DNA from: Pseudomonadota bacterium | GTDB taxonomy: Bacteria > Pseudomonadota > Gammaproteobacteria > Burkholderiales > Rhodocyclaceae | Reading direction: 5' to 3' | Assembly: GCA_018241665.1 (NCBI GenBank) | Contig: JAFEDK010000019.1 | Coordinates: 178,077 to 242,076, forward strand | DNA: 64,000 bases | Part shown: positions 26,028 to 35,220 of the stretch, one piece after another | Layout: each line of letters begins with the position of its first letter | How positions within the stretch are numbered: the stretch's first letter is position 1 | The notes under the pieces: generated by a model | Told to the model about the DNA's origin: nothing | Database searches by the model: none | What the model saw: only the letters and a program-made list of their open reading frames with translations | Position numbers and translations under genes: made by a program

Positions 26028-26653
26028 GCTTCACTCTCTCCCCAGCGGGGCATCAGTTCGTGGGGCACCGCGAGCTGGTCGAGGATGCGGGCGACGACGA
26101 AGTCCACCAACTCACCGACGGTCTGCGGCCGGTGATAAAAACCGGGGTTGGCAGGCAGGATCACCACCCCCATGCGCGCCAGACGCAGCATGTTCTCCAG
26201 ATGCAGCTGCGAAAACGGAGTCTCCCGCGGCACCAAGATCAGCTTGCGCCCTTCCTTAATCGCCACGTCGGCGGCCCGCTCGATGAGGTTGCTGGCCAGG
26301 CCGGCGGCGATCGACGCCAGCGAGCCCATCGAACAGGGGCACACGACCATCGCATCCGGCGGATTGGAACCCGAGGCCGGTGGTGCGAACCATTCCTCCC
26401 GGCCGAACACCCGCAACTGCCCGGCCGCGGCGCCGAAGCGCTCCCCCAGCAGGGCCTCGACCTCGGCCGGACGGGCTGGCAGGCCCAGGTCCATCTCCTG
26501 CCGCGCGACGATCTGCGCCACCTGAGAATACAGCAACCACACCCGGCAGCCAGCGGCCAGCAGGCATTCCACCAGGCGCAGCCCGTAGGGCATGCCGGAC
26601 GCCCCGGTGAGGGCGACGGCGACAGTCTTCGGCGATGGCGAGACAGGAGTCAA
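26024..26653 (-). CDS. ubiX: Flavin prenyltransferase UbiX
   Basis: UbiX makes prenylated FMN, the cofactor of UbiD decarboxylases. The 209-residue protein shows VALTGASGMPYGLRLVE, a long helical insert, DAMVVCPCSMGSLASIAAGL and LVPRETPFSQLHLENML. These are the FMN and dimethylallyl phosphate binding regions. The start appears to be TTG at 26653, with AGGA upstream. The TAG stop is the edge of a REP element. ubiD is not in the window; a link to ubiquinone synthesis with ubiUVT is plausible. Confidence 0.93.
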   Translation of the reverse strand: MTPVSPSPKTVAVALTGASGMPYGLRLVECLLAAGCRVWLLYSQVAQIVARQEMDLGLPARPAEVEALLGERFGAAAGQLRVFGREEWFAPPASGSNPPDAMVVCPCSMGSLASIAAGLASNLIERAADVAIKEGRKLILVPRETPFSQLHLENMLRLARMGVVILPANPGFYHRPQTVGELVDFVVARILDQLAVPHELMPRWGESEA

Positions 26654-26762
26654 AGGAAAGAATCCTCAGGATAGGGCGGAACGCCTAGGAGAGACGACGG
26701 AAAGCGTGCAAGGTTCCAGGCCGGAACGGCGGATGCCCTATCATCTACGTCAGGACGAATTC

Positions 26763-26828
26763 CGTGGGGGCGAATTCATTCGCCCACGGAGGGATCGAAG
26801 TACACAGGGCGAATGAATTCGCCCCTAC
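26763..26828. repeat. REP-like inverted pair whose edge carries the symporter stop codon
   Basis: The left arm is GTGGGGGCGAATTCATTCGC and the right arm is AGGGCGAATGAATTCGCCCC. On the minus strand, TAG at 26825-26827, just outside the right arm, is the stop codon of the sodium:solute symporter gene. Confidence 0.95.
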
Positions 26829-28333
26829 GGGACATGCTTGTGCACCACGCCGATGCCCTCGTGGGCAATACCGTGGGGTTCGGCCGCGTAGTGGCCTTGC
26901 AGCAGGCGGTCATGCACATGGATGTCGTGGTGGACCAGCTGCTTCACCAGCGAACCCACCACCATCCCCACCGCACTGGCGACGAGACCGGCCAGCTGGG
27001 CCGGCACGAAGGGGTCGTCGCCGCCGGCCAGATGTACCGCCAGCCACACGCCGATGCCGCAGAAGACGGCCGCCAGCGCCCCCTGGTTGGTCGCCCGCCG
27101 CCAGTACAGGCCGCACAGCAGCGGCACGAAGGCCGACACCAGCGTTATCTGGTAGGCGTTCTCGACCATCTTGAAGATGCTGGCCTTGGAATACATCGCG
27201 TAGAGCGTCACCACCACGGTGAAACTGAAGGTCACCACCCGCATCCAGAACAGCAGCTTGCGGTCGGTGAGATGCGGCAGTGCCGGCTTGAGGATGTTCT
27301 CGGTGAAGGTCACCGACGGCGCCAGCAGGGTGGCCGACGCACAGCTCTTGATCGCCGACAGCAGCGCACCGAAGAACATGATCTGGGCCACCAGCGGCGC
27401 CTTGGTCAGCACCAGTTCGGGCAGGATCATCTGCGAATCGGAAGAGATCAGGCGCCCCACCATGTCCGGATCGATCAGCGTCGCCGAGTAGGCCAGGAAC
27501 ATCGGCACGAAGGCGAACACGAAATACAGGCTGCCGCCGAGCACCGAGCCCCACACCGCGATCTTCTCGGACTTGGCCGACTGCACGCGCTGGAACACGT
27601 CCTGCTGCGGGATGGAGCCGAACATCATGGTCACCGCGGCGGCGAGAAAGGCGATCATCTCCTTCGGCTCGGCCGGCGGCAGGAAGGCGAACTTGCCTTC
27701 GCTGAAAGCGTGATTCACCACCGCCCCGACGCCACCCGCCATGCTACTGACCTCACCGCCGATCCACAGCATGCCGATGACGATGATGATCATCTGCAGG
27801 AAGTCGGTGACCGCCACCGCCCACATGCCGCCGAACAGCGTGTAGATGAGGATCGTGCCGGAGCCGATCCACATGCCGGCCAGGCGGCTCACCTCACCGC
27901 CCGACACCACGTTGAAGACCAGCCCGAGGGCGGTGATCTGGGCGCCGACCCAGCCCAGGTAGGAGATCACGATGGCCAGCGTGGTCAGCACCTCCACCGT
28001 GCGGCCGTAGCGCCGCTTGTAGAAGTCGCCGATGGTCAGCAAATTCATCCGGTACAGCGGTGCCGCGAAGAACAGGCCGACCAGGATCAGGCACATGGAC
28101 GAGCCGAAGGGGTCGGCGACGACCCCGTGCAGGCCTTCGTTGAGGAAGGTCGCCGGGATGCCGAGCACCGTTTCCGAACCGAACCAGGTGGCGAACACCG
28201 TGGCGGTGACCATGTAAAACGGCAGATGGCGGCCGGCGACGGCGAAGTCCTTGGTGTTGTGGACCCGCGTGGCGGCGATGAGGCCGATGGCCACCGAGAT
28301 CAGCCAGTAGGCGATGACGAACCAGAACAGCAT
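26825..28333 (-). CDS. Sodium:solute symporter family transporter
   Basis: The 502-residue membrane protein has about 12-13 hydrophobic segments. It matches the SSS family: WFVIAYWLISVAIG, TKDFAVAGRHLPFY, FGSETVLGIPATF and the conserved GAQITALG region. The predicted substrate is a small organic solute moved with sodium; motifs do not resolve which. The C-terminal tail is unusual, with eight histidines in about 35 residues (HHDIHVHD ... HGIAHEGIGVVHKHVP), and ends at a TAG supplied by a REP element. A GGDEF/EAL gene lies upstream on the same strand. Confidence 0.9.
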   Translation of the reverse strand: MLFWFVIAYWLISVAIGLIAATRVHNTKDFAVAGRHLPFYMVTATVFATWFGSETVLGIPATFLNEGLHGVVADPFGSSMCLILVGLFFAAPLYRMNLLTIGDFYKRRYGRTVEVLTTLAIVISYLGWVGAQITALGLVFNVVSGGEVSRLAGMWIGSGTILIYTLFGGMWAVAVTDFLQMIIIVIGMLWIGGEVSSMAGGVGAVVNHAFSEGKFAFLPPAEPKEMIAFLAAAVTMMFGSIPQQDVFQRVQSAKSEKIAVWGSVLGGSLYFVFAFVPMFLAYSATLIDPDMVGRLISSDSQMILPELVLTKAPLVAQIMFFGALLSAIKSCASATLLAPSVTFTENILKPALPHLTDRKLLFWMRVVTFSFTVVVTLYAMYSKASIFKMVENAYQITLVSAFVPLLCGLYWRRATNQGALAAVFCGIGVWLAVHLAGGDDPFVPAQLAGLVASAVGMVVGSLVKQLVHHDIHVHDRLLQGHYAAEPHGIAHEGIGVVHKHVP

Positions 28334-28423
28334 CGGTAAAAACGGAAAAAGCGTTGGCGAATCCGCGGATTATAGGGATGAGCAGGGTCCGCGGGGGAGC
28401 GAAGAAGGAGTAGCCGCGCCGCC

Positions 28424-31333
28424 TTATGCCAAACGCTCGGTGAAGCGTTCCGCCGGCTCCGCCTTGCCGAAGTGCCAGCCCTGCAGGGAGTCGCAACCCA
28501 GATCGAGCAGCGTGTCGGCCACCGCCGCACTTTCGACGCCTTCCGCCACCAGGCCGAGGCCCAGATTGTGGCCGAGCCCGACGATGGCGGCGACGATCGC
28601 CCGGTCTTCCGGGCCGGCATTGATAGCCCGCACGAAGGACTGGTCGATCTTCAGTTTGTCGAGGGGGAAACGCCGCAGGTAGGCCAGGCTTGAGTAACCG
28701 GTGCCGAAATCGTCGATGGCGATCGACAGGCCCAGCGCCTTCAGCTCGGCCAGCTGATGGGCGGCCTGCTCCACGTCGGCCATCACCATGCTCTCGGTGA
28801 CTTCCAGCGTCAGCAGCCCGGACGGCACCCCATGACGCTGCAAGGCCGCCGCCACGATGGCGACGAAGTCGGCGCGGCGGAACTGCAAGGGCGAGATGTT
28901 GGCCGCCACCGGCACCATGCGCCGGCCCTCGGCGCGCCATTCGGCCAACTGGCGGCACAGGGTGTCGAGCACCCATGCGCCGATCGGCAGGATCAGGCCG
29001 CTCTCCTCCGCCAGCGGGATGAAGCGGGCCGGCGGCACGTTGCCGAGTTCCGGGTGGGTCCAGCGCAGCAGCGCCTCGGCGGCGATCAAGGTTCCGTCGG
29101 AGGCCACCACCGGCTGGTAGTGCAGCGCCAGCTCGCCCCGCTCCAGCGCGCGGCGCAGCGCGTGCTCGAGGGACAGGCGCTCGCTGGTGGCAGTGGCCAT
29201 GCTCTCGGTGAAGAACTGCACGCCGTTGCGCCCTTCCTCCTTGGCCTTGTACATGGCCATGTCGGCCCGGTCGAGCAAGGTCTCCGCGTCCTTGCCGTCA
29301 TCCGGGTAGACCGCCACACCGACACTGGTGGACAGGCTGAACTCGCAGCCCGCCAGCTGGAACGGCTCGTCGAGAGCCGCCAGCAGGCGCTCGGCGGATG
29401 CCTGCAGGTCCGTCAGGCTGCCCTGCTCGGGCACCACCACGACGAACTCGTCGCCGCCGTGGCGCAGCACACTCTCCCCGTCCCGCAGTACCGACTGCAG
29501 GCGCCCGGCCACTTCCACCAGCAACTCGTCGCCGACGTGGTGACCGAGGGTGTCGTTGATGTTCTTGAAGCGGTCGAGGTCCAGGAAGCACAAGCCGACC
29601 CGTCGTCCGTCCCGGCTGGCGGCCTCCACGGCCCGCTCCACGGTCGGCTGCAGCGCGGCCCGCGACGGCAGGCCGGTGAGGAAATCGTGGTTGGCGAGGA
29701 AGCGGATGCGCGCCTCGTCGGCCTTGCGCCGGCTGATGTCGGAGAACACACCGACGTAATGGAAGGCCGGACCTTCGGGCGCCCCCACGACACTGATCGA
29801 CATGTCGGCGGGGAAGCTCTCGCCGCTGGCCCGGCGTATCCATACCTCGCCCTGCCACAGCCCATCCCGCAGCGCCACGGCGCGGGCATGGCTGGCAAAG
29901 CCGCGCGGATGGGCCTGCGGGTCGAACAGCTCCAGCGGCCGCCCCCGCACGTCGTCCTCGGCAAAGCCGGTCAGCGTGGTGAAAGCCCGATTGGTCATCG
30001 CCACCCGGCGCCCGGAATCGATGATGACGATGCCTTCCGAATTGTTCTCGAAGACCTTGGCTGCCAGCCGCAGGGCCTCGTCGCGGCGGTAATTGCGCAG
30101 CGCGAAGCCGATGTCGGCACTCATTTCTTCCAGCAGGGCCACCGTCTGCGCATCGAAGAAGTCCGTCTCCGCCTTGCGCAGCACCAGCGCCCCGTCGAGG
30201 CCGGCACCATCGCGGATCGGGAACAGCGCAAACGAGCCTGCACTGTCCTGCCCCGCACAGCCGGGACACAGCTGCGCCGCGCCCGGCTGCGCCAGATCGT
30301 TGACGATCAACGCCTCGGCCGGCACCTGGCTGGCGGGCTGGCACCACAGCGCCACGCCGCCATCGTCACAGCCGCCATGCATGGCCACCGGCCTGAGCGG
30401 CCCGCCGGCCGCCTCCGGAAAGCCGATCCAGGCCAGATCCAGCTCGCCACACTCCACCGCGATACGGCACACCTCGGGTAACAGGGCCTCCGCGGCACGG
30501 GCGTGCACGATGGCCTTGTTGGTTGCCGACAGGGCGTGATGGAGGTGCTTCATGCGTTCGATGTCGCGATTGCGGGCGTTCAGCGCCGACAAGGTTTCAT
30601 CGAGGGTTTCGGCGAGTTCGCCGAGTTCGTCGCGGCGCGCCACCGGCACGCGGACCGCCTCCCCGGCCCCCGCCTGGCGCCGCCCGAGGGCCTCGCGGAT
30701 GGCCTCGGCCGGACGCAGCACATAGCGGGACAGCAGCAGGTAGACCAGGCCGGCCACCAGGCTGAGCACTGCGCCGAGCCCGGCGGCAAGGTGAATCGCC
30801 GTTTCCTCGGCGGCCTGCCACAGGCTGCCCGCATCGAGGCGCAGGAACAGCACACCGTCGTCCGGGCGGCCGCTTGTACCTCCACCCCCGACCAGCAACA
30901 CCGGCTCCAGCACGGCGAAGCTGCGGCTGGCGGCATCCAGCATGCGCTCGCCGTGCCGGGAGCTCTGGACGCTGCCCAGGCTGGCGGCCAGCGCCCGGTC
31001 AGGCAGCGCCGTCAGCGGAAGGTCGTGCCAGCCGTGGTCGTTGGCGGCGATGACCCGGGCAGGTTCGCCAGCCACCAGCACCACGCGGGTCACGTCCCGC
31101 GCCGCCCCCAGTGCCGACACGAAACGGCGCAGGTCGGCCGGGTCGCGGGCATTTTCCGCCGCTGCATAGACCGCCGACACGATGGCCTCGGCACGCTGCT
31201 CGACAAGAGCCTGGAAACGCTCGACGATCCCCGCGTAAAGCACGCTGACGAGCAGGCCCATGCCGGTCGCCCACAGGGCCAGCAAAGGCCCGAGCAGACG
31301 CCAGCGCAAGGACAGGAAGCCACTGCCGTTCAT
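28424..31333 (-). CDS. Membrane-bound GGDEF/EAL cyclic-di-GMP protein with GAF and PAS domains
   Basis: The 969-residue protein has a membrane segment (about 12-34), a periplasmic domain, a second membrane segment near 180-200, a HAMP-like linker, GAF-like and PAS domains, GGDEF (HGGDEF, about residue 624) and EAL (AEALLRW, about residue 751). GGDEF, EAL and the downstream IDDFGTGYSS motifs are all intact, so both synthesis and hydrolysis of cyclic-di-GMP are possible. ATG 31333 has a GGAGGAG ribosome site and lies 26 bases after the stop of the binding-protein gene. The periplasmic domain is a likely partner of that lipoprotein. Confidence 0.92.
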   Translation of the reverse strand: MNGSGFLSLRWRLLGPLLALWATGMGLLVSVLYAGIVERFQALVEQRAEAIVSAVYAAAENARDPADLRRFVSALGAARDVTRVVLVAGEPARVIAANDHGWHDLPLTALPDRALAASLGSVQSSRHGERMLDAASRSFAVLEPVLLVGGGGTSGRPDDGVLFLRLDAGSLWQAAEETAIHLAAGLGAVLSLVAGLVYLLLSRYVLRPAEAIREALGRRQAGAGEAVRVPVARRDELGELAETLDETLSALNARNRDIERMKHLHHALSATNKAIVHARAAEALLPEVCRIAVECGELDLAWIGFPEAAGGPLRPVAMHGGCDDGGVALWCQPASQVPAEALIVNDLAQPGAAQLCPGCAGQDSAGSFALFPIRDGAGLDGALVLRKAETDFFDAQTVALLEEMSADIGFALRNYRRDEALRLAAKVFENNSEGIVIIDSGRRVAMTNRAFTTLTGFAEDDVRGRPLELFDPQAHPRGFASHARAVALRDGLWQGEVWIRRASGESFPADMSISVVGAPEGPAFHYVGVFSDISRRKADEARIRFLANHDFLTGLPSRAALQPTVERAVEAASRDGRRVGLCFLDLDRFKNINDTLGHHVGDELLVEVAGRLQSVLRDGESVLRHGGDEFVVVVPEQGSLTDLQASAERLLAALDEPFQLAGCEFSLSTSVGVAVYPDDGKDAETLLDRADMAMYKAKEEGRNGVQFFTESMATATSERLSLEHALRRALERGELALHYQPVVASDGTLIAAEALLRWTHPELGNVPPARFIPLAEESGLILPIGAWVLDTLCRQLAEWRAEGRRMVPVAANISPLQFRRADFVAIVAAALQRHGVPSGLLTLEVTESMVMADVEQAAHQLAELKALGLSIAIDDFGTGYSSLAYLRRFPLDKLKIDQSFVRAINAGPEDRAIVAAIVGLGHNLGLGLVAEGVESAAVADTLLDLGCDSLQGWHFGKAEPAERFTERLA

Positions 31334-31358
31334 CGGCACATCTCCTCCGGTGGCCGCC

Positions 31359-32354
31359 TCATGCCAAGCCGCCATGCCAGGCAATCAATTCCCGGGCGAT
31401 CAGGAAGTCCTTCAGGGTACGGCGCTGGCGCAGCTGGGCGAGGTCCATCATGGCCCCCTGCAGGCGATCCAGGGCACGCTCCACCGGCCCGTCGGCAGCC
31501 AGCAGTTCGCGCTGCTCGCCGTGCCTGACATAACGCAGCCCGGCCAGCGTCTCCTGCAGCTCGGCGACGCTGACATTCTCCCGGAGGGCCATGATGCGCA
31601 GCGCCTCATCGGCATGCCGGGCCAGGAAGTCCATGGCCTTGTAGTAGGCACCGACGAAAGCCTCCACCTCGGCGCCGCGGCGGGCCACGAAGCCTCCGTC
31701 GAAGACCAGCGTATCGACCACCTCACCAGGCACCTGGCCGCTATGGAAGAGGACCTTGCCACCCAGCTCCTGCAACCGGCGGGACTCGGGCGGGAAGCAC
31801 ACGGCAGCCGTCACCTGCCCCTCCGCGAAGGCCTCCGGCATCGCGTTCTGCGGCATCGTCACCAGGCTCACGTCGCGGATGCCGAGGCCGACGCTGGCCA
31901 GGGCCAGCGCCAGCAGCTGGATGTGCAGGGTGCCCGGCTCGATGGCCACCCGGCGGCCGCGCAGATCGGCCGGGCCGGACATGGCGGGCGTGCTGATCAG
32001 CACATCGGCGCCGTTCGAATAGTCCACCACCGCCGCGATCTGCGGGCGCAGCCCCGCCTGGTCAGCCGCCAGCAGGATTTCCACCAGCGTCGCCCCACAG
32101 CCGTCCACCTGGCCGCGCTCGAAGGCGCGCCGGGCGGCGCCGATGGAAGTGAGATCGACCAGGCTCACATCAAGCCCGGCATCGCGGAAGAACCCCTGGT
32201 CCCGCGCGACGTAGAGGGGATCGAAACCCGGCCAGGGATTGGTGGCGAATCTGAGCGGCGCGCGCCGGACACCATTGCAACCCTGCGCCAGCACGGCGGC
32301 ACCGACGGCGGCGGACAGGAAGCGACGGCGCGACACGGGCACGGACACACTCAT
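31359..32354 (-). CDS. ABC-type substrate-binding lipoprotein (NMT1/SsuA-like)
   Basis: The 331-residue protein has an N-terminal SRRRFLSAAVG twin-arginine-like signal and a lipobox LAQGC, so it is likely Tat-exported and lipid-anchored. The mature part begins LRFATNPWPGFDPLYVARDQGFF, typical of nitrate/taurine/thiamine-precursor binding proteins. No ABC permease or ATPase genes accompany it. Instead the next gene is the GGDEF/EAL protein, suggesting the pair senses a solute and sets cyclic-di-GMP. ATG 32354 is chosen because upstream codons lack signal-peptide character. Confidence 0.85.
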   Translation of the reverse strand: MSVSVPVSRRRFLSAAVGAAVLAQGCNGVRRAPLRFATNPWPGFDPLYVARDQGFFRDAGLDVSLVDLTSIGAARRAFERGQVDGCGATLVEILLAADQAGLRPQIAAVVDYSNGADVLISTPAMSGPADLRGRRVAIEPGTLHIQLLALALASVGLGIRDVSLVTMPQNAMPEAFAEGQVTAAVCFPPESRRLQELGGKVLFHSGQVPGEVVDTLVFDGGFVARRGAEVEAFVGAYYKAMDFLARHADEALRIMALRENVSVAELQETLAGLRYVRHGEQRELLAADGPVERALDRLQGAMMDLAQLRQRRTLKDFLIARELIAWHGGLA

Positions 32355-32467
32355 AAGCCGAATCGATAAATTGCTTTTGCGGCAAGTATGCACTGGAGTT
32401 TTAAAAATGCCCATGTCCCGAAACCGGCCGACACATTCGGCCGCCACCGGCCCCACCCACGCCCCCG

Positions 32468-32509
32468 TTGACCCCGGTCAAGGCCCACCCGGCGGGGCGC
32501 GCCTATAGT
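32468..32509 (+). promoter_or_regulatory. FNR/Anr-type box and promoter for ubiUVT
   Basis: TTGACCCCGGTCAA (32468-32481) is a perfect palindrome fitting TTGA-N6-TCAA. TATAGT at 32504-32509 is a good -10 box. The box centre would fall near -41, the class II activation position for FNR. The consensus box is TTGAT-N4-ATCAA, so two inner bases differ. Confidence 0.72.
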
Positions 32510-32541
32510 CCGCCGGCGTCATTTTTCGCCGCCCGGAACCC

Positions 32542-33555
32542 ATGACTCCCCCGCATCCGATCGAACTGGTCTGCCCCGCCGGCAGCCTGCCCGCCCTCAA
32601 GACCGCCATCGACAACGGCGCCGACTGCGTCTATCTCGGCTTCAAGGACGCCACCAACGCCCGCAACTTCACCGGCCTCAACTTCGACGACAAATCGATG
32701 GCCGACGGCGTGCGCTACGCCCATGACCGCGGCCGCAAGGTGCTGCTGGCCCTCAACACCTACCCGCAGACCGACAACTGGCCCAGCTGGACCCGCGCCA
32801 TCGACCGCGCCGCCGACTGCGGCATCGACGCGCTGATCCTCGCCGACCCCGGCCTGATGGCCTACGCCCGCAAGACCCACCCGCAGCTGCGCCTGCACCT
32901 GTCGGTGCAGGGCTCGGCCACCAGCTACGACGCCATCAATTTCTACTACGAACGTTTCGGCATTTCGCGCGCGGTGCTGCCGCGAGTGCTGTCCCTGGCC
33001 CAGGTTGAGCACGTGATCGCCAACACCCCGGTGGAGATCGAGGTATTCGGCTTCGGCGGCCTGTGCGTGATGGTCGAGGGGCGCTGTGCGCTGTCGGCCT
33101 ACGCCACCGGCGAATCCCCCAACTGCAACGGCGCCTGCTCGCCGGGCAAGCACGTGCGCTGGGAGCAGACCCCGAAGGGCATGGAAACCCGCCTCAACGG
33201 CATCCTCATCGATCGCTTCGCCGACGGCGAGCGGGCCGGCTACCCGACCCTCTGCAAGGGCCGCTTCGACGTGAACGGCGAGACCTACTACGCCATCGAG
33301 GAGCCCACCAGCCTCAACACGCTGGAGTTGCTGCCCGAGCTGGCCCGCGTCGGCGTGCGCGCCATCAAGATCGAAGGCCGCCAGCGCAGCCCCGCCTACG
33401 TGACCCAGGTCACCAAGGTATGGCGCGCCGCCATCGACCGGCTGCAGGCCGACCCCGCCCCCTTCCGCGTCGAGGCGGCGTGGATGGCCGAACTCAACAA
33501 GGTGTCCGAAGGCCAGAGCCACACCCTCGGCGCCTACTACCGCCCCTGGAAGTAA
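32542..33555 (+). CDS. ubiU: Ubiquinone hydroxylation protein UbiU (U32 peptidase family)
   Basis: UbiU with UbiV performs oxygen-independent hydroxylations in ubiquinone synthesis. The 337-residue protein begins [20 protein letters not shown] and carries the [4Fe-4S]-ligand region with [25 protein letters not shown] and YPTLCKGRF, and [13 protein letters not shown]. These cysteines match the known cluster ligands of the family. It is the first gene of ubiU-ubiV-ubiT behind an FNR-type box. A diverged U32 protease is the alternative but the neighbours argue against it. Confidence 0.92.
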   Translation: MTPPHPIELVCPAGSLPALKTAIDNGADCVYLGFKDATNARNFTGLNFDDKSMADGVRYAHDRGRKVLLALNTYPQTDNWPSWTRAIDRAADCGIDALILADPGLMAYARKTHPQLRLHLSVQGSATSYDAINFYYERFGISRAVLPRVLSLAQVEHVIANTPVEIEVFGFGGLCVMVEGRCALSAYATGESPNCNGACSPGKHVRWEQTPKGMETRLNGILIDRFADGERAGYPTLCKGRFDVNGETYYAIEEPTSLNTLELLPELARVGVRAIKIEGRQRSPAYVTQVTKVWRAAIDRLQADPAPFRVEAAWMAELNKVSEGQSHTLGAYYRPWK

Positions 33556-33565
33556 GCTCCCCAAA

Positions 33566-33633
33566 CCTGCCGCTCCGTGCGTCGGGCCCCGGGCAGGGGC
33601 CGATGAAACCCGGGGCGGCCCATCGTTCTACTG
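33566..33633. repeat. Second intergenic repeat family, copy B (ubiU-ubiV gap)
   Basis: It shares CCTGCCGCTCCGTGC and CCCGGGGCGGCCCATCG with the copy at 12819-12888. It also contains GGGCCCCGGGCAGGGGCC, giving a GC-rich fold. It lies entirely within the ubiU-ubiV spacer. Confidence 0.75.
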
Positions 33634-33640
33634 GAACCCG

Positions 33641-34546
33641 ATGAAACTCGCCCTCGGTCCCCTGCTCTACTACTGGCCCCGCCAGGCCACGCTGGCCTTC
33701 TACGCCGACATGGCCGACGCGCCGGTGGATATCGTCTATCTCGGCGAGACGGTGTGCTCCCGCCGCCACGAACTGCGCCTCAGCGACTGGCTCGAAGTGG
33801 CCGACATCCTCGCTGCCGCCGGCAAGGAAGTCGTGCTGTCCAGCCAGGTGCTGGTGGAATCGGAATCCGACCTCAAGACCCTGCGCCGCATCGTCACGAA
33901 TGGCCGCTTCCGCGTCGAGGCCAACGACATGGGCGCGGTACGCCTGCTCACCGGTGGCGACGAACCGGTGGCGGACTGGATCGCCGGCCCCACGCTGAAC
34001 ATCTTCAACCCGGCCACCCTCGGCATGTTCGCCGAGCTCGGTGCCAACCGCTGGGTCGCCCCGCCGGAGATGTCGCGCCAGCAGATCGCCGAACTGCGCG
34101 GCGGCCTCGGCCGACCGATGGAAGTCGAGGTCTTCGCCCACGGCCGCCTGCCGCTGGCCTTCTCGGCGCGCTGCTTCACCGCCCGCCACTACAACCTGCA
34201 GAAGGACACCTGCGAGTTCCGCTGCCTGCAGTTCGCCGACGGCATTCCGCTGAAGACCCGCGAAGGCGAACCCTTCCTGACCCTCAACGGCATCCAGACC
34301 CAGTCCGCCCACGTACACACCCTGCTCGGCGACCTGCCCGCGGTGCAGGCCGACGGCCTCGACATCCTGCGCATCAGCCCGCAGGGCGAGCACACCGCCG
34401 AGGTCATCGACCTGTTCCGCCAGGCCCTGGCCGGCACGCTTCCGCCCGCCGAGGCCCTGCGCAACGCCCGCCCGCTGCTGCCGGAAGCCCCATGCAACGG
34501 CTTCTGGCACGGCCGGCCCGGCGTCGAACAACTCGTCACCGCCTGA
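33641..34546 (+). CDS. ubiV: Ubiquinone biosynthesis protein UbiV (U32 family)
   Basis: The 301-residue partner of UbiU begins [25 protein letters not shown]. It contains [20 protein letters not shown] and the cysteine groups [21 protein letters not shown] that ligate its iron-sulfur cluster. UbiU and UbiV form the heterodimer for anaerobic hydroxylation. The gene lies 86 bases after ubiU, with the second repeat family in between, and 20 bases before ubiT. Confidence 0.93.
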   Translation: MKLALGPLLYYWPRQATLAFYADMADAPVDIVYLGETVCSRRHELRLSDWLEVADILAAAGKEVVLSSQVLVESESDLKTLRRIVTNGRFRVEANDMGAVRLLTGGDEPVADWIAGPTLNIFNPATLGMFAELGANRWVAPPEMSRQQIAELRGGLGRPMEVEVFAHGRLPLAFSARCFTARHYNLQKDTCEFRCLQFADGIPLKTREGEPFLTLNGIQTQSAHVHTLLGDLPAVQADGLDILRISPQGEHTAEVIDLFRQALAGTLPPAEALRNARPLLPEAPCNGFWHGRPGVEQLVTA

Positions 34547-34565
34547 TCTTCCGGAGCGCCCGACC

Positions 34566-35018
34566 ATGAAACTGCCCGCCTTCACCCTGCCCAAGCCGGT
34601 CGCCAGCATCGGTGCCCGCCTGCCCCAGCTGCCGCCGACACTGGCGCTGGTCGGCGGCCTCAACCTGACCCTCGACCGCATCCTGCCCCGCGACACCCTG
34701 GAACCGCTGACCGGCAAGCGCCTGCTGCTCAAGGTCACCGACGCCGGCCTGGCGCTGCGCTTCACCTTCACGGCGCGGGGCTTCCGCCCGCTGTTCGACC
34801 CGCGCCAGCCGGACCTGACCATCTCCGCCACCACCCGCGACTACCTGGCCCTGGCCCTGCGCGAGGAAGACCCGGACACCCTGTTCTTCAGCCGCCGCCT
34901 GCTGATGGAAGGCGAGACCGACCTCGGCCTGCTGGTCAAGAACACCCTGGACGCGGTGGACTGGGATGCGCTGATGGCCCGGCTGCGGATATTCCGGCCA
35001 CCTGTGGGAGCGAGCTGA
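34566..35018 (+). CDS. ubiT: SCP2-domain lipid-binding protein UbiT
   Basis: This 150-residue SCP2-type protein (LNLTLDRILPRDTLEPLTGKRLLLKV, PDLTISATTRDYLALALREEDPDTLFF) is proposed to bind isoprenoid intermediates of ubiquinone in the anaerobic pathway. It completes the ubiU-ubiV-ubiT set. There is no signal peptide. A REP arm starts 18 bases after its stop. Confidence 0.92.
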   Translation: MKLPAFTLPKPVASIGARLPQLPPTLALVGGLNLTLDRILPRDTLEPLTGKRLLLKVTDAGLALRFTFTARGFRPLFDPRQPDLTISATTRDYLALALREEDPDTLFFSRRLLMEGETDLGLLVKNTLDAVDWDALMARLRIFRPPVGAS

Positions 35019-35035
35019 GCGGGCTGGAGCCGACG

Positions 35036-35059
35036 GCGGGCGAATGAATTCGCCCCTAC
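35036..35059 (+). repeat. Single REP-like arm
   Basis: GCGGGCGAATGAATTCGCCC followed by CTACAG lies directly after ubiT. Its partner arm, in the opposite orientation, is about 160 bases downstream, so the order of arms is reversed compared with other loci. Confidence 0.9.
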
Positions 35060-35116
35060 AGTTGGACGCCGGCCTGCCCCGTACCCATACAGTTGGACGC
35101 AGGTCTGCCCGGTACC
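35057..35116 (+). repeat. 29-bp direct repeat, two copies
   Basis: TACAGTTGGACGCCGG at 35057-35085 recurs at 35088-35116 with three substitutions (ends CGTACC and GGTACC), two bases apart. It begins at the edge of the REP arm. I find no gene from 35117 to 35220. Confidence 0.9.
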
Positions 35117-35220
35117 TCGCCAACCGGGGGATCAGTGGAGGCTGATTGCAGGCCGCGGGGCTTTCAACGTGCCACGCGCCCTATCCAGGAGCCCCTTGCC
35201 CTGCGGGAGCGGACGCCCTG

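Noticed and set aside
26813-28339. 508-codon plus-strand open frame opposite the symporter
   Set aside because: Its composition (His/Arg/Glu/Gln-rich) is an antisense shadow of a membrane protein; the symporter frame has clear membrane segments.
28757-30481. 574-codon plus-strand open frame opposite the GGDEF/EAL gene
   Set aside because: It mirrors a conserved multidomain gene and has no recognisable domain or ribosome site.
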